Shown piece after piece: positions 17,861 to 25,667 of a stretch of DNA of 64,000 nucleotides. Source of the DNA: Terriglobia bacterium (lineage in GTDB: Bacteria > Acidobacteriota > Terriglobia > Bryobacterales > Bryobacteraceae). Positions within the stretch are counted from its first letter, which is position 1. The number at the start of each line of letters is the position of its first letter. The notes below the pieces were generated by a model. The model made no database searches. It saw only the letters and a program-made list of their open reading frames with translations, and was not told the DNA's origin. The position numbers were made by a program, and so were the translations under genes. Where the stretch lies: the NCBI GenBank assembly GCA_020073305.1, contig JAIQFK010000029.1, positions 62,001-126,000 of the forward strand. The letters run 5' to 3'.

Positions 17861-18812
17861 GTACGCCGTGTTCGACCGGTCGCGGCTGGTCATCAAGCCG
17901 CTGGCTGAGCGGGTAAATGATCTCGATCTCGATCGATGGCTCGCACTCGACGCCCCAACGCCGCCCTATTCCCATCCGCAGTTGACCGAGGTCGCGCGCC
18001 GCGTCATCGCCGCGAAACAAAATGGCGCCGCCCGCATTCTGATGATGGGAGCGCATGTGCTGCGTGCCGGCGTCAATCGCCACATCATCGACCTTATCGA
18101 GCGCGGGTTCCTCGATCACGTCGCCATGAATGGCGCGGGTGTGATTCACGATTACGAACTGGCGCGCATTGGCGCGACTACCGAAAGCGTGGCGCGCTAC
18201 ATTCGCACCGGCGAGTTCGGCTTGTGGCGTGAAACCGGTGAACTCAATGACTGGGTGGCGGAGGCCGCGGCGCTGGAACTAGGGCTCGGCGAAAACGTGG
18301 GGCGCCGCATCGAATCGAGCGGCTATCCGCACAAGTCGCTCAGCGTCCTGGCCGCCGCTTTTCGGCATTCGGTTCCCGTTACGGTGCACGTGGGCATCGG
18401 TTACGACATTCTGCACGAGCACCCCAATTGCGACGGCGCGGCATTCGGTGCCGCGAGCTACCGGGATTTTCTGATTTTCGCCAGTACGGTCGAGCGCCTG
18501 GAAGGCGGGGTGCTACTGAGCTTCGGTTCGGCCATCATGGCGCCCGAGGTGTATCTGAAGGCGCTCGCCATGGCTCGCAACGTGGCGCACCACGACGGCC
18601 GCGAGATCCGCCATTTCGCAACCGCTGTATTTGACCTGGTACCCATCCAGGGCGACATCCACGAAGAACTACCCAAGGCCGACGCCGGATATTATTTCCG
18701 GCCGCAGAAGACCCTGCTGGTACGGACGGTGGCGGACGGCGGCGCGAGCTTCTATTTCTGCGGCGATCACCGGGCTACCTTGCCCGCGTTGCGCCGCGCG
18801 ATTCTCGCATGA
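17850..18812 (+). CDS. Deoxyhypusine-synthase-like protein of unknown function
   Basis: 320 residues. Segments RILMMGAHVLRAGVNRHIID, AMNGAGVIHDYELARIGATT and ALAMARNVAH resemble the Rossmann-like fold of deoxyhypusine synthase, where the equivalent TGA...HD part binds NAD and substrate. The catalytic Lys of true deoxyhypusine synthase is not evident to me, and bacteria lack eIF5A, so hypusine formation is unlikely. The VTVHVGIGYDILHEHPNCDG segment is rich in possible metal or phosphate ligands. Similar proteins occur in delta-proteobacteria, as I recall, without an established role. It is coupled by overlaps to the HAD and PfkB genes on either side. Confidence 0.65.
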   Translation: MATKYAVFDRSRLVIKPLAERVNDLDLDRWLALDAPTPPYSHPQLTEVARRVIAAKQNGAARILMMGAHVLRAGVNRHIIDLIERGFLDHVAMNGAGVIHDYELARIGATTESVARYIRTGEFGLWRETGELNDWVAEAAALELGLGENVGRRIESSGYPHKSLSVLAAAFRHSVPVTVHVGIGYDILHEHPNCDGAAFGAASYRDFLIFASTVERLEGGVLLSFGSAIMAPEVYLKALAMARNVAHHDGREIRHFATAVFDLVPIQGDIHEELPKADAGYYFRPQKTLLVRTVADGGASFYFCGDHRATLPALRRAILA

Positions 18813-19789
18813 CCACCGCGGAGATTCTGGCGGAGTTTCCAAGGCTCTCGGCGCTGGTGGTGGGAGACATCTGCCTGGACCGCTGGTCGACCTACGATCC
18901 CGACGTCGCTGAACCTTCGCGTGAAACCGGAATTCCCCGGATCGGCGTGACTCGAACCGAAATCACGGCGGGCGCGGGCGGCACGGTAGCCAACAATCTT
19001 GCCGCCCTCGGGGTGGGGCGTGTCGGCGTCCTGGGCGTCATAGGGGATGATGGTTTCGGACACGAACTCGCGATGGCCCTCGCTGGACGCGGCATCGCAT
19101 CGGATGGCCTCATCCGCGCACGGGGAACGCAGACCTTTACTTACACCAAGCTGATCAACGCAAAGACAGGAGTAGAGGATCTGCCGCGCGTGGACTTCAT
19201 TTCCACCACGCCGCTCGATCCGAAAGCAGAGCGCCAGGTACTGGACGTACTCCCCAGCGCGATTGACCGCTTTGATGTAATCCTTGTTTCCGACCAGGCC
19301 GAAACCAGCGCCGGCGGGGTGGTCACGCCTGCCGTTCGCCAGCTGCTGGCGGACCTTGCTCCCAATTATCCCGACAAGGTCTTTTTAGTTGACTCGCGCG
19401 CCCGTATCCATCTCTTTCAAAAGCTGTTAATCAAACCCAATCGGGACGAGGCCGAATCCGCCTGCCAGCGACTATTCGGGCGCGTCGACTTTCAAGCTTT
19501 ACGTGAATATTGCCATTCCAGGCTTATGATTGTAACGGATGGGGCGAATGGTGCCCTGGTTCTCGAACCGCGGCAAGAGACATTTTGCAAAACAAAGCCA
19601 ATTTCAAAGCCGGTTGATATTTGCGGCGCTGGCGATAGCTTTTCGGCCGGAGCCGCCATGGCCCTGGCCGTCACAGGTTCGGCTGTGGAATCGGCGCATT
19701 TCGGCAATCTGGTCGCCTCGATCACGATCATGAAAAAAGGCACCGGTACCGCCTCGCCGGCCGAAGTGCTGGAGGCAGCCCGCGGATGA
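18809..19789 (+). CDS. PfkB-family sugar kinase, HldE/RfaE N-domain-like
   Basis: 326 residues. The N-terminus LVVGDICLDRW and TAGAGGTVANNLAALG match the heptose-7-phosphate kinase domain of HldE/RfaE; the C-terminal PfkB signature VDICGAGDSFSAGAAMALA carries the catalytic Asp. HldE kinases make heptose-1,7-bisphosphate. No adenylyltransferase domain is attached, as in the separate HldA form. The start ATGA overlaps the previous stop and the stop overlaps the ROK gene by ATGA. The kinase may act on a heptose or another phosphosugar. Confidence 0.85.
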   Translation: MTTAEILAEFPRLSALVVGDICLDRWSTYDPDVAEPSRETGIPRIGVTRTEITAGAGGTVANNLAALGVGRVGVLGVIGDDGFGHELAMALAGRGIASDGLIRARGTQTFTYTKLINAKTGVEDLPRVDFISTTPLDPKAERQVLDVLPSAIDRFDVILVSDQAETSAGGVVTPAVRQLLADLAPNYPDKVFLVDSRARIHLFQKLLIKPNRDEAESACQRLFGRVDFQALREYCHSRLMIVTDGANGALVLEPRQETFCKTKPISKPVDICGAGDSFSAGAAMALAVTGSAVESAHFGNLVASITIMKKGTGTASPAEVLEAARG

Positions 19790-20637
19790 GGACGCTGGCG
19801 GTGGACATCGGCGGAACGAAATTCGGCGTTGCTCTCTTCGATGGCGATGGCATGGTGCGCCGCGAAGCACGGCCCACGAATCGCGAGGGCGCGCGCGACT
19901 GGATGCTCGAACAGGTGGTCGCGATCGCGCACGAGTGGAAACGCGAATTCCCGTTCACGCGTTGCGGGATCGGCTTCGGCGGGCCCGTCGATTTCGAGAA
20001 GCAGCGGGTTGCCTTCTCCACACATGTCGGCGGCTGGAACGATTTTCATTTGACCGAATTTCTGGCGCATGAGTTGAGCGTTCCCGCCATCATGGACAAC
20101 GACGCCAACGCGGGCGCGATGGGGGAGGCCGTCTACGGCGCCGGCCGCGGCCACTCGCCCCTGTTTTACATGACGCTTTCCACAGGCATCGGCGGCGGCA
20201 TTTACCACGACGGGAAAATCTGGCGCGGCGCCGACGGCTGGGCGGGCGAGATCGGCCATCTCTCGATTCGTCCCGACGGCCCCGAGTGCCTTTGCAAGGC
20301 GCGCGGCTGCTTCGAGAGAATGTGCTGCGGGCTGTGGCTGGAGCGAGACTATGGCAAAACCGCAAAGGAGCTGCTCGGTGACCCGAATTTCGTCGCCCGC
20401 TACGTCGTGGATCTCGCGCTCGGCCTGAAGGCTTGTATCATGTTATTGAATCCGTCACGGATCGTAATCGGGGGCGGCATCAGCAATGCGGGGGAAGCAT
20501 TGTTTGGGCCGTTGCGCGCGGAGCTGGACCGGCAGATTACAGACTGGTCCGGCGCGCGGATCGACGTGGTGCCCGCGGCGCTGGGGGACGATAGCGTTCT
20601 TTACGGCGCGCTGGCGCTGGCAAACACACTGACATGA
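19786..20637 (+). CDS. ROK-family sugar kinase
   Basis: 283 residues. The phosphate-binding motif AVDIGGTKFGVALFDGDG begins at residue 5, the catalytic Asp is in IMDNDANAGAMGE, and the ROK zinc motif is CLCKARGCFE (CxCxxxGC). ROK kinases phosphorylate glucose, N-acetylmannosamine and similar sugars. Active-site and zinc residues look intact. Coupled by ATGA to both neighbours, it supplies a second sugar kinase in the same operon. Confidence 0.88.
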   Translation: MRTLAVDIGGTKFGVALFDGDGMVRREARPTNREGARDWMLEQVVAIAHEWKREFPFTRCGIGFGGPVDFEKQRVAFSTHVGGWNDFHLTEFLAHELSVPAIMDNDANAGAMGEAVYGAGRGHSPLFYMTLSTGIGGGIYHDGKIWRGADGWAGEIGHLSIRPDGPECLCKARGCFERMCCGLWLERDYGKTAKELLGDPNFVARYVVDLALGLKACIMLLNPSRIVIGGGISNAGEALFGPLRAELDRQITDWSGARIDVVPAALGDDSVLYGALALANTLT

Positions 20638-21188
20638 ATTTTCCGGCACAGTACAAAACCGAAGTATTGAAGGCGCTTGAGACCCTAGATCTCGAGAGAG
20701 TGAATCAGGCGATCGAGTGGTTCAAGGATGCGCGCGCCAGCGGCCGCCAGATTTTCGTTTGCGGCAACGGAGGCAGCGCCGCCACCGCGTCGCATTTCGC
20801 CTGCGACATGGTGAAAGGCGCCAGCTACAATCGCAGCCAGCGCTTCCGGATTATGGCGCTCACTGACCAGACCGCTACGCTCACCGCATACGCCAACGAT
20901 GTCAGTTACGACTGCGTCTTCGTCGAGCAGCTCCGTAACTTCGCGAAGCCGGACGACCTGGTGCTGGGCATCAGCGGCTCGGGCAACTCTCCCAACGTGA
21001 TCCGCGCTATCGAATACGCCAATTCAATCGGCTGCAAAACCCTCACTCTCACCGGCCGCGACGGCGGCAAGCTCGGCCCCCTCGCCCAGCTCAACATCCA
21101 GGTAGCCTCGCCCCACATGGGCCGAATCGAAGACGCGCACATGATCGTGTGCCACATGATTGGGTACTACTTTATGGAGGAGAAGTAG
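20634..21188 (+). CDS. SIS-domain phosphosugar isomerase, GmhA-like
   Basis: 184 residues, about the length of GmhA (190). The SIS signature FVCGNGGSAATASHFACD at about residue 40 and LVLGISGSGNSPNVIRAIEYA are clear, and a C-terminal DAHMIVCHMIGYYF matches the GmhA end with its His residues. GmhA converts sedoheptulose-7-phosphate to heptose-7-phosphate, the first step before HldE. It is the last gene of the coupled operon. Confidence 0.85.
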   Translation: MNFPAQYKTEVLKALETLDLERVNQAIEWFKDARASGRQIFVCGNGGSAATASHFACDMVKGASYNRSQRFRIMALTDQTATLTAYANDVSYDCVFVEQLRNFAKPDDLVLGISGSGNSPNVIRAIEYANSIGCKTLTLTGRDGGKLGPLAQLNIQVASPHMGRIEDAHMIVCHMIGYYFMEEK

Positions 21189-21350
21189 GGAACCCTGTGT
21201 TGTTGCCGGACTGGATTCTGGACGGATCAATCCAGTATGTAGGCCTGTAAAGAGGCTACAGATGTGAAGCCGCCGCCGGGTGTATATCTCAAGCCAAGTA
21301 CGGCGAGACCAAAAGCTGCCCCGAAACTATTAGCGGTCTTGAAATAGACC

Positions 21351-21566
21351 GTGCCCTTTTTGTTAGCGGTAAAGGGCCAACGCTGGGAGAAGATAAAGGC
21401 TGTGTGGGTCATTGATGCCATCGTGAACGTATCCGTGCCCAAGACGCTGGCGCGCAATCTGGGCTTCAGCGCTGTCGAATTACGCAGGGTACAATCGTTG
21501 GTAGTGGAGCATCGCGAAAAACTCTTGAAAGCGTGGCATGGGTATTTTGGCACTGACCGCGGATGA
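21351..21566 (+). pseudogene. DUF4160-like protein, N-terminus missing
   Basis: The segment LARNLGFSAVELRRVQSLVV and EHREKLLKAWHGYFG matches the C-terminal half of DUF4160 proteins. The usual N-terminal strand region with FF and PPHIHV motifs is absent and upstream sequence has no continuation that I can find. ATG 21351 is only the first Met of the open frame. It overlaps the DUF2442 gene by 29 bases, the usual arrangement of the two families. Confidence 0.5.
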
Positions 21567-21811
21567 ACGCGTGTCCTCCGTGAGTTTCACTGACGAGAGC
21601 TTGAGCGTCGGTCTCATGGACGGCAGGACCATCACTGTTCCCCTCGTCTGGTATCCAAAACTTCTGGAAGCGACCGAAGCGCAACGGAACCATTGGGAGA
21701 TCTCGGGCGGCGGATACGGTATCCACCTGGCCGGACATCGATGAGGACCTAAGCACCGAAGGTCCGTTGCGGGGTGCGCCAGCTCCACGCCAAACGGCTC
21801 GAACGCCTTAA
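21538..21811 (+). pseudogene. DUF2442 protein with a one-base insertion
   Basis: The frame from ATG 21538 reads through PLVWYPKLLEATEAQRNHWE and GGGYGIH and then stops early after AGHR. Skipping one base at about 21727 restores WPDIDEDLSTEGPLRGAPAP, the standard family ending, to a TAA at 21809-21811. The insertion therefore breaks the gene, or is a sequence error. DUF2442-DUF4160 pairs resemble small two-gene toxin-antitoxin-like modules. Confidence 0.6.
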
Positions 21812-22842
21812 GGTCCATTGTTGATTACTACCTTTCCCATCCCGTCCTCGTAATTCTCCAACCGTTCAAACGTCTTGCTGATTTCTTCGAGCGGGCGCGC
21901 GTGCGTGACGATGGGGGCGAAGCGGGCGGTGTGTTCGGTCAGCATCGTTAACGCTTCCGCGGATTCGTGGTTCGAGCGGCGCACGTTGAAGATGGTCATC
22001 TCTTTGCGGCGCATGGTGTGGAGATTGACCGCGGTGTCGATGCCGGGCTGGATGGCGGTGACCACGACTCGGCCGGCATTTCGCGTCACGCTGGCGCACT
22101 GATTAATGCTGCCGTGTTTGCCGCCGCAGTCGATCGCCACATCTACTCCGCGATTGCCGGTGTCCAGGAGAATTTCGCGGACCGGATCCATGGCTGCGTC
22201 GGCGCCCACCGCCCGCGCCAGTTCCAGCCGGTGCGCCACGGGATCGGCGGCCCACACCCTTCCCGCACCCGCCAGTTTCAACGCGACGACCGTCAGCAAC
22301 CCGATCGGCCCGGCGCCAAACACCGCCGCCGTCTCGCCCGGGCGCACCGCCGCCAACTGCAGCGAGTGCAGCACGACCGCGAGCGGCTCGATCAGCGTGG
22401 CATGTTCGAGACTCATGCCAGTGGGAATGGCGATCAGGTTCCCCGCCGGCAGATTCGCGTATTCGCGGAAGAAGCCGGGTTCTTCCGGGTTGCTCATGAA
22501 CCGCAGGTTGGCGCAGACGTTGTGATGGCCGGAAAGACAGAACTCGCAGTGATAGCAGTAGAGCGCCGGCTCGAACGCTGCGCGGTCGCCGGGCGACCAG
22601 CTGGTGACACCCGGGCCGGTCTTGGCCACGACGCCCGCCGGCTCGTGACCCAGAACCATGGGGTAAACGCACGGTGAGTCGCCCACGGCTCCTTCGGAGT
22701 AAGAGTGAAGATCGGAACCGCAGATGCCCACCGCCGCCACGCGAACCTGGATCTCACCGGGACCCGGATCAGGAACATCGCGCTCGGTCAGTTGAAACCG
22801 GCGCACGCCGGTGAGTTCGGCGGTGCGGGCCCGCAGGCTCAT
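21808..22842 (-). CDS. Zinc-dependent medium-chain alcohol/polyol dehydrogenase
   Basis: 344 residues. Catalytic zinc ligands are in VGICGSDLHS and LGHEPAGVV; the structural zinc is CYHCEFCLSGHHNVC with four Cys; the NAD-binding motif is AVFGAGPIGLL. The family includes sorbitol, threonine and L-iditol dehydrogenases. It overlaps the phosphatase gene start by four bases on the same strand, so the pair may oxidise a sugar alcohol after dephosphorylation. The substrate cannot be assigned. Its stop shares bases with the end of the DUF2442 relic. Confidence 0.88.
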   Translation of the reverse strand: MSLRARTAELTGVRRFQLTERDVPDPGPGEIQVRVAAVGICGSDLHSYSEGAVGDSPCVYPMVLGHEPAGVVAKTGPGVTSWSPGDRAAFEPALYCYHCEFCLSGHHNVCANLRFMSNPEEPGFFREYANLPAGNLIAIPTGMSLEHATLIEPLAVVLHSLQLAAVRPGETAAVFGAGPIGLLTVVALKLAGAGRVWAADPVAHRLELARAVGADAAMDPVREILLDTGNRGVDVAIDCGGKHGSINQCASVTRNAGRVVVTAIQPGIDTAVNLHTMRRKEMTIFNVRRSNHESAEALTMLTEHTARFAPIVTHARPLEEISKTFERLENYEDGMGKVVINNGP

Positions 22843-23639
22843 CGCTTCAGAAACCGCAGAACTTCGTCCGCCAGCGCGGGCACCGCGACTACGGAGTTAC
22901 CGCCGTTGATCGTGTTGTTGCCCTTGAAATCGAAGAAGCGCGCTCCGGCTTCCTCGGTGATGATTTTCGGCGCCGCCAGGTCCCAGGGTTTCACCAGGGC
23001 CTCGATCCACACTTCGGCATCGCCGCGCGCCACCATCATGGCGTCCAGGCAGCCTCCAAAACAGCGCACCGACCAGAATGGCTTCGTCCAGTTGATCAGC
23101 TCGTTCGAAAACGAATACTGGGGGAAGTAATTGATGCCCGATATGCAGACCACCGCCTGCTCGACGGAGGTGATCTTCGAGATGTGGATGGGAGTGTCAT
23201 TGCAAAACGCACCACCGCCGCGTGAGGCAAAGTAGGTCTCGCCGCGTCCGGGGAAGTGCGCAACGCCGGCCACGACTTCGCCATCCTGCTCGAGGCCGAG
23301 GAGGTGGGCCCAGACGGGAATGCCGCGTACGTAATCCCGCGTGCCGTCGATGGGATCGATGATCCACCTGCGGCCGCTGCGCGATGGCTTTACCGCGCCC
23401 TCTTCGCCGAGCAGTCCATCGTCGGGAAAGGCTTCCTCGAATGCCGCGGCGAAGATCCGCTCGCATTCCCGGTCGGCCGCAGTTACGGGCGATTCGTCGG
23501 ACTTGCTGTCATAACCGATGCCGTGCTCGCGGTAGCGAAGGGCGACCTCTCCGGCCCGCAACGCAGCCGACCGGCACACATCCAGTTCGTGTTCAAATGG
23601 CGTCAACGTCAACTCCGATTCAAAAGCCCATTCTCGCAT
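22839..23639 (-). CDS. Inositol-monophosphatase-family phosphatase (HisN/IMPase-like)
   Basis: 266 residues. The metal motifs GEEG (LLGEEGAVK), DPIDGTRDYVRG and WDLAAPKIITEEAGA are all present. Members hydrolyse inositol phosphate, histidinol phosphate, PAP or fructose bisphosphate. Gene order (cytochrome c, then this, then the dehydrogenase, with an 18-base gap and a four-base overlap) suggests a small oxidative sugar or polyol operon. ATG 23639 is used; other starts are possible. Confidence 0.85.
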   Translation of the reverse strand: MREWAFESELTLTPFEHELDVCRSAALRAGEVALRYREHGIGYDSKSDESPVTAADRECERIFAAAFEEAFPDDGLLGEEGAVKPSRSGRRWIIDPIDGTRDYVRGIPVWAHLLGLEQDGEVVAGVAHFPGRGETYFASRGGGAFCNDTPIHISKITSVEQAVVCISGINYFPQYSFSNELINWTKPFWSVRCFGGCLDAMMVARGDAEVWIEALVKPWDLAAPKIITEEAGARFFDFKGNNTINGGNSVVAVPALADEVLRFLKR

Positions 23640-23657
23640 TCCGCGACGCGGGCCTGG

Positions 23658-24671
23658 CTAGTTCTGGTCTCCCAGTCCATGGGTAAAGCCGCACCGTTTG
23701 CAGAAAGTGGGGGGCTCGGTATTGTCCACCCTGTGCTTCACTGGCTTGAGGGTGCGCAAGTAAGCAAAGACGGCCTTCAGGTCTTCGTCGGCCAGGTGGC
23801 GGTAGTTGTACCAGGCCATGATCTGGTTGATTTTGCGTGCTTGTTTGACGAAGCCGGTGCGGAGCGTCTCGAGGAACATATCCTCATCGTAGTAGGGAAT
23901 TCCTGAAGGGTCGGGCGTGATGTTAGCGCTGGCTACCGTGCCCCAAGGGCCTTTGAGCACGAAGCCGCCGGCAAACTCGAGCCCTGGAATCGGTTTGCCG
24001 TTCTTTTGCGGGGTGTGGCAGCCGGCGCAGCCTGCGATTGTGACGAGGTACTTCCCGCGGCTGACCGGCGTGGAGAGGTCCGGCGGAGGCACGGGCTCCG
24101 TAATCGGCTGCGGGTCGCTTCGCATGAGGTATTTGACCGGGAAGATAATCTCAGTCTTCGGGACGGTCTTTCGCACGGGGGGAATCGAACGCAGGTAAAC
24201 GATGACGGAAGCCAAATCTTCATCCGAGATGTGGCGGAAATCCTGGTAGGGCATCAACGAAAACAGAGCCCGGCCGTCATGGCCGATGCCTTCGCGGATG
24301 GCGCGGGCCAGTTGATCGTCCGTCCAGGTTCCGGCTCCGGTCTCCGGATCGGGCGTAATGTTGGGCGGAAAGACGCGACCGGGCAAACCTTCGAGCGGAA
24401 AATTGGCGCCCGCCCCTTTGGTTCCCGGCAGGAGAGGGGCGTCGTGCTGGGTCCAGTCATGCTCTCCATGGCAATCGAAGCATCCAAAGTTTTCCGCCAG
24501 GTACCGGCCTCGTTCCAAGCGCTGAGGTGTCCGTTCAAACGTGCGATCGGACAAGGGCCGTGCCTTCGGCCCAATGAACGGCCGCCAGCCAATGGTCAAT
24601 GTGATCGCGGTTGCCAGGACGAGGACAACCACGACGATTACAATGCCTACTACCTTCGAAAACCGTTTCAT
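23658..24671 (-). CDS. Membrane-anchored diheme cytochrome c
   Basis: 337 residues. An N-terminal membrane anchor (VVGIVIVVVVLVLATAIT) is followed by two c-type heme sites, CFDCH and CAGCH, each in its own cytochrome c domain with a downstream Met in the NITPDPETG/NITPDPSG region. It resembles the cytochrome subunit of membrane alcohol or aldehyde dehydrogenases and would pass electrons to the respiratory chain. ATG 24671 has GGAG at 24684-24681, nine bases away. It starts 57 bases from the divergent gene at 24728. Confidence 0.85.
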   Translation of the reverse strand: MKRFSKVVGIVIVVVVLVLATAITLTIGWRPFIGPKARPLSDRTFERTPQRLERGRYLAENFGCFDCHGEHDWTQHDAPLLPGTKGAGANFPLEGLPGRVFPPNITPDPETGAGTWTDDQLARAIREGIGHDGRALFSLMPYQDFRHISDEDLASVIVYLRSIPPVRKTVPKTEIIFPVKYLMRSDPQPITEPVPPPDLSTPVSRGKYLVTIAGCAGCHTPQKNGKPIPGLEFAGGFVLKGPWGTVASANITPDPSGIPYYDEDMFLETLRTGFVKQARKINQIMAWYNYRHLADEDLKAVFAYLRTLKPVKHRVDNTEPPTFCKRCGFTHGLGDQN

Positions 24672-24727
24672 TCGATCCATCTCCAAGGTCCGTACGGAAT
24701 TGCGGCTCACGAGTTACCATACACTTG

Positions 24728-25084
24728 ATGGAGAATTTTCGCCAGTTCGAAGCAGGTCCGGATCCGTTCGGCCGCACCTGGAAGGTGGAATTCAAATGGC
24801 TGCAAACGGCGATCTCACTGCGGCATAGCGATACGGTCGACGTAAAGTTCGTGCTGCGCGCGGACGGTGAGCGCAGCGAGAAGGCCATCGCCATGCCGCA
24901 CGCGGATCTTTTGCAACTCAGCCAGAAGACGGGCCATCCACTCACCGATCCATGGTGCTCGCGACTGGCCGCGCTGCACCTGAAGCACATCATTGAAAGC
25001 GGCGAGGATATGGAGAAAGACCTGGTGACGATGTCGCCAGCCGATCTCGCGATTTGCGCCGCGGCACTGCCTCGCGCTGCGTGA
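24728..25084 (+). CDS. Conserved-looking hypothetical protein, 118 aa
   Basis: Reads MENFRQFEAGPDPFGRTWKV, then FKWLQTAISLRHSDTVDVKF and AALHLKHIIESGEDMEKDLV. It is acidic and soluble, with no signal peptide or motif that I recognise. It ends six bases before the DUF488 gene on the same strand, so the two are probably co-transcribed. Confidence 0.65.
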   Translation: MENFRQFEAGPDPFGRTWKVEFKWLQTAISLRHSDTVDVKFVLRADGERSEKAIAMPHADLLQLSQKTGHPLTDPWCSRLAALHLKHIIESGEDMEKDLVTMSPADLAICAAALPRAA

Positions 25085-25090
25085 GGTTCC

Positions 25091-25615
25091 GTGCGTGCGG
25101 TCTTCACCATCGGCCACTCGACGCGGCCCATTGAAGAGTTCGTACATCTGCTCGAAGCGCACGGCGTGGAGCAATTGATCGACATCCGGACGGTGCCGCG
25201 CTCGCGCACCAATCCGCAGTTCAACCGCGACACGCTTCCCAATTCGCTGAAGGATGCCGGCATCGAATATCTGCACATGGCGGAGCTCGGCGGCCTACGG
25301 CACGCGCGGGCGGATTCTCCGAACAGTGCCTGGCGGAATGCCAGCTTTCGCGGCTACGCGGATTACATGCAGACGCCTGAATTCGCCGCGGCGATCGACC
25401 GATTGATCGAACTCGGCGGCCGGAAGCAAGTGGCGATCATGTGCGCGGAAGCCGTGCCCTGGCGCTGCCACCGTTCGCTGGTGGCGGATGCCTTGACGGC
25501 ACGCGGCATTCCCGTCGAGGACATCATGAGCGGCACGCGCCGCCAGCCGCACAAGCTTACGCCGTTCGCCCGAGTCGAAGGAGCACGCGTGTGGTATCCG
25601 GGACTCATCGGGTAA
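25091..25615 (+). CDS. DUF488 family protein
   Basis: 174 residues. The family signature FTIGHSTRPIEEFVHLL at the N-terminus, DIRTVPRSRTNPQFN, and the Cys-containing IMCAEAVPWRCHRSLVADAL near 118-137 are all present. The fold is related to nucleotide-processing proteins, but no reaction is established. It is complete, preceded by a small unknown gene that probably shares its transcript. Confidence 0.85.
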   Translation: MRAVFTIGHSTRPIEEFVHLLEAHGVEQLIDIRTVPRSRTNPQFNRDTLPNSLKDAGIEYLHMAELGGLRHARADSPNSAWRNASFRGYADYMQTPEFAAAIDRLIELGGRKQVAIMCAEAVPWRCHRSLVADALTARGIPVEDIMSGTRRQPHKLTPFARVEGARVWYPGLIG

Positions 25616-25667
25616 GCACCCGCACCCCGTTCCGTCGTACAATCCAGAGTTTCACGGAGGCTGCTCA

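Noticed and set aside
21227-21553. Minus-strand 108-codon frame across the DUF4160 relic
   Set aside because: It is the antisense of a recognisable DUF4160 segment and its own sequence matches no family that I know.
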